Below, one piece after another: positions 12,450-15,339 of a stretch of DNA of 15,339 nucleotides. Positions within the stretch are counted from its first letter, which is position 1. Each line of letters begins with the position of its first letter. The DNA is taken from positions 1-15,339 of the forward strand of contig JABWAN010000026.1 in NCBI GenBank assembly GCA_013361015.1, read 5' to 3'. The notes below the pieces were generated by a model. It had not been told where the DNA came from and made no database searches. It saw nothing but the letters and a program-made list of their open reading frames with translations. This DNA comes from Candidatus Zhuqueibacterota bacterium. Lineage in GTDB: Bacteria > Zhuqueibacterota > Zhuqueibacteria > Zhuqueibacterales > Zhuqueibacteraceae. Position numbers and translations under genes: made by a program.

Positions 12450-14105
12450 ATGCCATTTGAGCGCGAAGTTTTAGACGTCGATGTTATCTTTGTCGGTGCC
12501 GGCCCGGCGAGTTTGGTGGGCGCATTGCATTTGCAAAAGCTGCTCGCTGCTAAAGGCCAAGCCGACACGAGCATTGCGATCATCGAGAAGGGCCGCGAGG
12601 TGCATTCGCACGCGCTCTCCGGCGCGGTGTTCATTCCGCGCGCGATTCGTGAATTGTATCCAGACTTCGATACAATTTGTCCGATTCCCAAAGCCGAGGT
12701 GACGAAGGACTCAGTCTATTTTCTCACGGAAAAGAGCAAACTGAAATTTCCGATCACGCCGCCGCCGTTGCAGAATCATGGCAGCTACGTGCTCTCGCTG
12801 CAAAATCTCGTGGCGTGGCTGGGACAGAAAGTGGAAGAAGCGGGCATCAATCTTTTCCCTTCCTTCCCCGGCGCGGAATTGCTCTATGAAAACGATGCCG
12901 TCGTCGGCGTGCGCACGCGCGATCAAGGCATTGACAAAGAAGGCAAAGAGAAAGCGAACTATACGCCCGGCGTTGACATTCGTGCGAAAGTCACGGTGCT
13001 CGGCGAAGGCCCACGTGGCACGCTCGCGAAAACGTTGATCGACAAAAAAGGTTTGCAGAATGGCAGAAGTCCGCAAGTGTATGCCATCGGCGTGAAGGAA
13101 GTTTGGGAAGCCCCGCACCAACGCGAGGGCGAAGTGCTTCACACGATGGGTTTTCCGCTCGATACACGCACGATGGGCGGCGGCTTTCTTTATTTCATGC
13201 CGGACAATTTGGTTTCGCTCGGCTTGATCATCGGCCTCGATTATCAAGACCCGTTTCTCGATCCGCATCATGAGTTGCAACGCCTCAAAGCGCATCCGCT
13301 CATTCGTGAAATTCTTATGGGCGGCAAGATGATCAGCTACGGTGCGAAGACGATTCCCGAAGCGGGTTTGTATGCCATGCCGCAAATGTATACCGACGGA
13401 TGTTTGCTCATCGGCGACACTGCGGGGTTTCAAAATGTGATGAAGCTGAAGGGTATTCATCTCGCGATGAAAAGTGGCATGCTCGCCGCGGAAACGATTG
13501 TCACCGCGCTTGAGCAGAATGATTTCTCCGAAGCCGCGCTCAGTGATTACGAGCAGCGTTTCAAAAAGAGTTGGGCGTATGATGAAATGCGCAAAGGCCG
13601 CAACTTTCATCAAGGCTGGGAGCATGGCTTGATTCCGGCGATGTTCAATGCGGGATTGCAATTCTTAACCAACGGCTGGGGCTTCAAAGAGCGCAAACAT
13701 TTTGCCGCCGGTCATACGCACATGCGCAAGGTCGCGGATTATTACGGCGAACAACGCCGCGATGACAAATACGCGAGCTTGGTGTTCGATCGTACTTTGA
13801 CGTTCGATAAAGTCACCGACGTTTTTAATGCGTACAATCTGCACGATGAAAATCAACCGCCGCACTTGCTCGTCGCGGATTATGATTTGTGCAGCGAACG
13901 ATGCACCGTGGAATACGGCAATCCCTGCCGCCACTTCTGCCCGGCGAATGTTTATGAAATGGTGGAAGAACACGGCAAGCCGCAATTGCATTTGAATCCC
14001 TCGAACTGTGTGCATTGCAAAACCTGCGACATCATGGATCCGTATCAGATCATCACATGGGTTCCGCCGGAAGGTGGCAGCGGGCCGAATTATAAAAATC
14101 TCTAA
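12450..14105 (+). CDS. Electron transfer flavoprotein-ubiquinone oxidoreductase
   Basis: This membrane-associated enzyme takes electrons from electron transfer flavoprotein (fed by acyl-CoA and other dehydrogenases) and reduces quinone. It has 551 residues, like the bacterial and mitochondrial forms. The N-terminal FAD fold has VGAGPASL (15-22); the FAD-binding region LLIGDTAGFQN is in the middle (about 325-335), followed by KLKGIHLAMKSGMLAAE. The C-terminal [4Fe-4S] domain has Cys497 in FCPANVYE and Cys520, 523 and 526 in NCVHCKTCDIMDP, ending TWVPPEGGSGPNYKNL. The ATG at 12450 is the usual start; no clear ribosome binding site precedes it. It shares the quinone pool with complex I, but no ETF genes are in the window. 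Confidence 0.95.
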   Translation: MPFEREVLDVDVIFVGAGPASLVGALHLQKLLAAKGQADTSIAIIEKGREVHSHALSGAVFIPRAIRELYPDFDTICPIPKAEVTKDSVYFLTEKSKLKFPITPPPLQNHGSYVLSLQNLVAWLGQKVEEAGINLFPSFPGAELLYENDAVVGVRTRDQGIDKEGKEKANYTPGVDIRAKVTVLGEGPRGTLAKTLIDKKGLQNGRSPQVYAIGVKEVWEAPHQREGEVLHTMGFPLDTRTMGGGFLYFMPDNLVSLGLIIGLDYQDPFLDPHHELQRLKAHPLIREILMGGKMISYGAKTIPEAGLYAMPQMYTDGCLLIGDTAGFQNVMKLKGIHLAMKSGMLAAETIVTALEQNDFSEAALSDYEQRFKKSWAYDEMRKGRNFHQGWEHGLIPAMFNAGLQFLTNGWGFKERKHFAAGHTHMRKVADYYGEQRRDDKYASLVFDRTLTFDKVTDVFNAYNLHDENQPPHLLVADYDLCSERCTVEYGNPCRHFCPANVYEMVEEHGKPQLHLNPSNCVHCKTCDIMDPYQIITWVPPEGGSGPNYKNL

Positions 14106-14120
14106 CAATGAAAGTTTCCC

Positions 14121-14140
14121 CGAAGCGCGGCGCCGGCCTT
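14121..14140. other. GC-rich near-palindrome after the ETF-QO gene
   Basis: GAAGCGCGGCGCCGGCCTTC is self-complementary apart from two positions in each half, centred on GGCGCC. ACAC at 14141-14144 and GTGT further on could add a second small stem. It lies 15 bases after the stop codon and may serve as an mRNA end, though no T-run follows. The rest of 14106-14242 shows nothing recognisable. Confidence 0.35.
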
Positions 14141-14242
14141 CACACGCAGAACTTGTGTTGAAGATGAAATAAAAATTTCTTATCGTGATCACAACGACGA
14201 TTTTTTAAACACGGTTTACAGTCATCCTTTGAGTTTCACAAA

Positions 14243-14545
14243 ATGATAAAGAAAGCTACGAAAACGCTGACGCGTGAATTGTACGGCGGCGAATGGTACG
14301 AATATGTGCCGTTGGGCAAGCACGTTGTCGCGGCTCCAGGGGTCTGCGGCGGCAGACCGACCTTCAAATATACCCGCTTGGAGGTGAGTGTCATTTTGGA
14401 TTTATTGGCCGCGGGCTGGAGTGTTCAAAAAATTCTACGCAACTATTCTCACAGCCGCATCTCCGCCGCAGCGATCAAAGAAGCCGTTCATTTGGCCAAA
14501 GAAACTTTGCTCAATAATACCCGCAAATTAAAAACTGCGGCATGA
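14243..14545 (+). CDS. DUF433 antitoxin
   Basis: This 100-residue protein contains the DUF433 signature: PGVCGGRPTFKYTRLEVSVI (32-51) followed by LDLLAAGWSVQKILRNYSH, a helix-turn-helix-like unit. DUF433 proteins are commonly paired with DUF5615/PIN-like toxins. Its stop overlaps the next start codon (ATGA at 14542-14545), so the two are translationally coupled, typical of antitoxin-toxin pairs. It probably neutralises the toxin and represses the pair's own promoter. The usual second glycine (GTR) is Tyr (YTR). Confidence 0.85.
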   Translation: MIKKATKTLTRELYGGEWYEYVPLGKHVVAAPGVCGGRPTFKYTRLEVSVILDLLAAGWSVQKILRNYSHSRISAAAIKEAVHLAKETLLNNTRKLKTAA

Positions 14546-14952
14546 TCGTTCTGGATGAAAATATCTTTGGTCGAATCGTCGTTAAGGGATTGACGACTTG
14601 GTACAAAGGCCAATTAACCTCGATCAACGAGTTGCGGGTGAATACAGTTGTGAAGGATGATGCCGTGCCGGTGATACTTCGAACCGTGAAGCAACCTACC
14701 TTCATCACTACCAACGTCTCCGACTATTGGCGAAAGATGCCTGCGCACAAGGCTTATTGCATGATCTGTTTTGAGCTAACCAACGAGCAGGTTGTCGAAA
14801 TTCCACGTTTGTTGCGCGCCGTTTTGGGCTTCAAGGAATTCAAAACCAAATCTGTGCGTATGGGCAAGATTGTGCGCGTTCGACGCCATCGCATCGACTA
14901 TTACGAGATCGGTTCCAATCAAACCTCTACGTTGAATTGGCCCGGCCTGTAG
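14542..14952 (+). CDS. PIN-like toxin (DUF5615-type) paired with the DUF433 antitoxin
   Basis: The 136-residue protein begins MIVLDENI, the short PIN-like start with Asp5 and Glu6. It continues with VVKDDAVPVILRTV (37-50), and FITTNVSDYWRK (54-65) takes the place of the TxDxDF motif. These fit a reduced PIN fold with ribonuclease activity. After about residue 75 there is a C-terminal extension (VEIPRLLRAVLGF, then a basic stretch KSVRMGKIVRVRRHR) longer than in many DUF5615 proteins. It shares four bases with the antitoxin gene. Function is inferred from family and pairing. Confidence 0.75.
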   Translation: MIVLDENIFGRIVVKGLTTWYKGQLTSINELRVNTVVKDDAVPVILRTVKQPTFITTNVSDYWRKMPAHKAYCMICFELTNEQVVEIPRLLRAVLGFKEFKTKSVRMGKIVRVRRHRIDYYEIGSNQTSTLNWPGL

Positions 14953-15011
14953 TTTAGCAAATGGTGATTCTTTCTGAAGCGGTTCGTCTATCAAACAAGC
15001 TCTTAAATGCC

Positions 15012-15339
15012 ATGGACCTCATTCACCCCGACATCAACCGCTATCTCGATGCTCTTTTGCCTGAGCGCCATCCCAAATTGCTTGAGATGGAGCGCTTCGC
15101 GAAAGAGCGCGACTTTCCTATTATTGGGCCGCAAGTGGGGCGCATCGTATATCAATATGTGAAGATCACAGGCGCGCGGCGCGTGTTTGAAATGGGCTCG
15201 GGCTTCGGCTATTCCGCGTTTTGGATTGCGATGGCCTTGCCCGAAAACGGCAAAGTGATCTGCACCGAAGCTTCGCAGAACAATGTTGATCTCGCAGAGG
15301 ATTATCTCAAAGTCGCGGGTTTGCTGCCCAAAGTGGAAC
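15012..15339 (+). CDS. O-methyltransferase (class I SAM), truncated by the window end
   Basis: The first 109 residues are present. MDLIHPDINRYLDALLPER is followed by IGPQVGRIVYQYV and the SAM motif VFEMGSGFGYSAFW (about 61-74), then VICTEAS, with Glu as the acidic residue that binds the SAM ribose. This fits the family-3 O-methyltransferases related to catechol and caffeoyl-CoA enzymes. I chose ATG 15012 because related proteins begin MDLIHPDI. An in-frame ATG at 14961 would add 17 residues (MVILSEAVRLSNKLLNA). Neither has a clear ribosome binding site. The substrate is unknown. Confidence 0.85.
   Translation, partial: MDLIHPDINRYLDALLPERHPKLLEMERFAKERDFPIIGPQVGRIVYQYVKITGARRVFEMGSGFGYSAFWIAMALPENGKVICTEASQNNVDLAEDYLKVAGLLPKVE

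Noticed and set aside
1..15339. CRISPR array, tRNA or rRNA genes
   Set aside because: No spaced direct repeats or RNA gene signatures were seen on either strand.

Overview
The window carries genes for respiratory complex I (NADH:quinone oxidoreductase) from an uncultured-looking bacterium, with accessory genes placed between the respiratory genes. Every supported gene lies on the + strand. The complex I proteins, the compact NuoG, the Bacteroidota-like second NuoI and the type of small toxin-antitoxin (TA) genes suggest a member of the FCB superphylum such as a KSB1- or Calditrichota-like lineage. That placement is an inference from remembered family resemblance, not a computed phylogeny.

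Layout. (1) Bases 1-3907: a small unknown gene, then nuoG, nuoH and a first nuoI. A long imperfect inverted repeat lies between nuoG and nuoH, and a low-complexity tract lies between nuoH and nuoI. (2) 3939-5526: a type II restriction-modification pair, with a beta-class DNA methyltransferase and an endonuclease carrying the D-x8-E-x-Q active-site pattern of BglII/BstYI. (3) 5689-6839: nuoB and nuoC, overlapping by one base. (4) 6866-7912: an Rpn/PD-(D/E)XK nuclease with a 5-unit 12-bp in-frame repeat. (5) 7954-8529: a second, clearly different nuoI. (6) 8574-9374: a CmcI-like SAM methyltransferase followed by a long hairpin. (7) 9435-12050: nuoD, then a degraded array in which the 3' end of nuoD occurs two more times, interleaved with VapB/VapC pieces. 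These are an intact antitoxin, a VapC with one amber stop, a truncated second antitoxin, and an 8-codon VapC stub fused to the third nuoD end. (8) 12102-12441: a DUF2281-type antitoxin and a possible toxin remnant. (9) 12450-14105: electron-transfer-flavoprotein:ubiquinone oxidoreductase. (10) 14243-14952: a DUF433 antitoxin and PIN-like toxin pair. (11) From 14961 or 15012 to the window end: a truncated O-methyltransferase.

How the genes work together. NuoG, NuoI, NuoB, NuoC and NuoD form much of the peripheral electron-transfer arm of complex I, and NuoH is the membrane subunit at the quinone site. ETF-QO feeds electrons from flavoprotein dehydrogenases into the same quinone pool. NuoE, F, A, J-N are not in the window. 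The R-M, Rpn and TA genes have no obvious respiratory role. They occupy most of the junctions between respiratory genes, all in the same orientation and none interrupting an intact respiratory gene.

The most unusual feature is the nuoD 3'-end/VapBC array. The extra nuoD ends differ from the intact gene mostly at synonymous sites, so they diverged while still part of functional genes. This fits repeated import of 'nuoD 3' end + TA' segments by recombination better than simple local duplication followed by decay.
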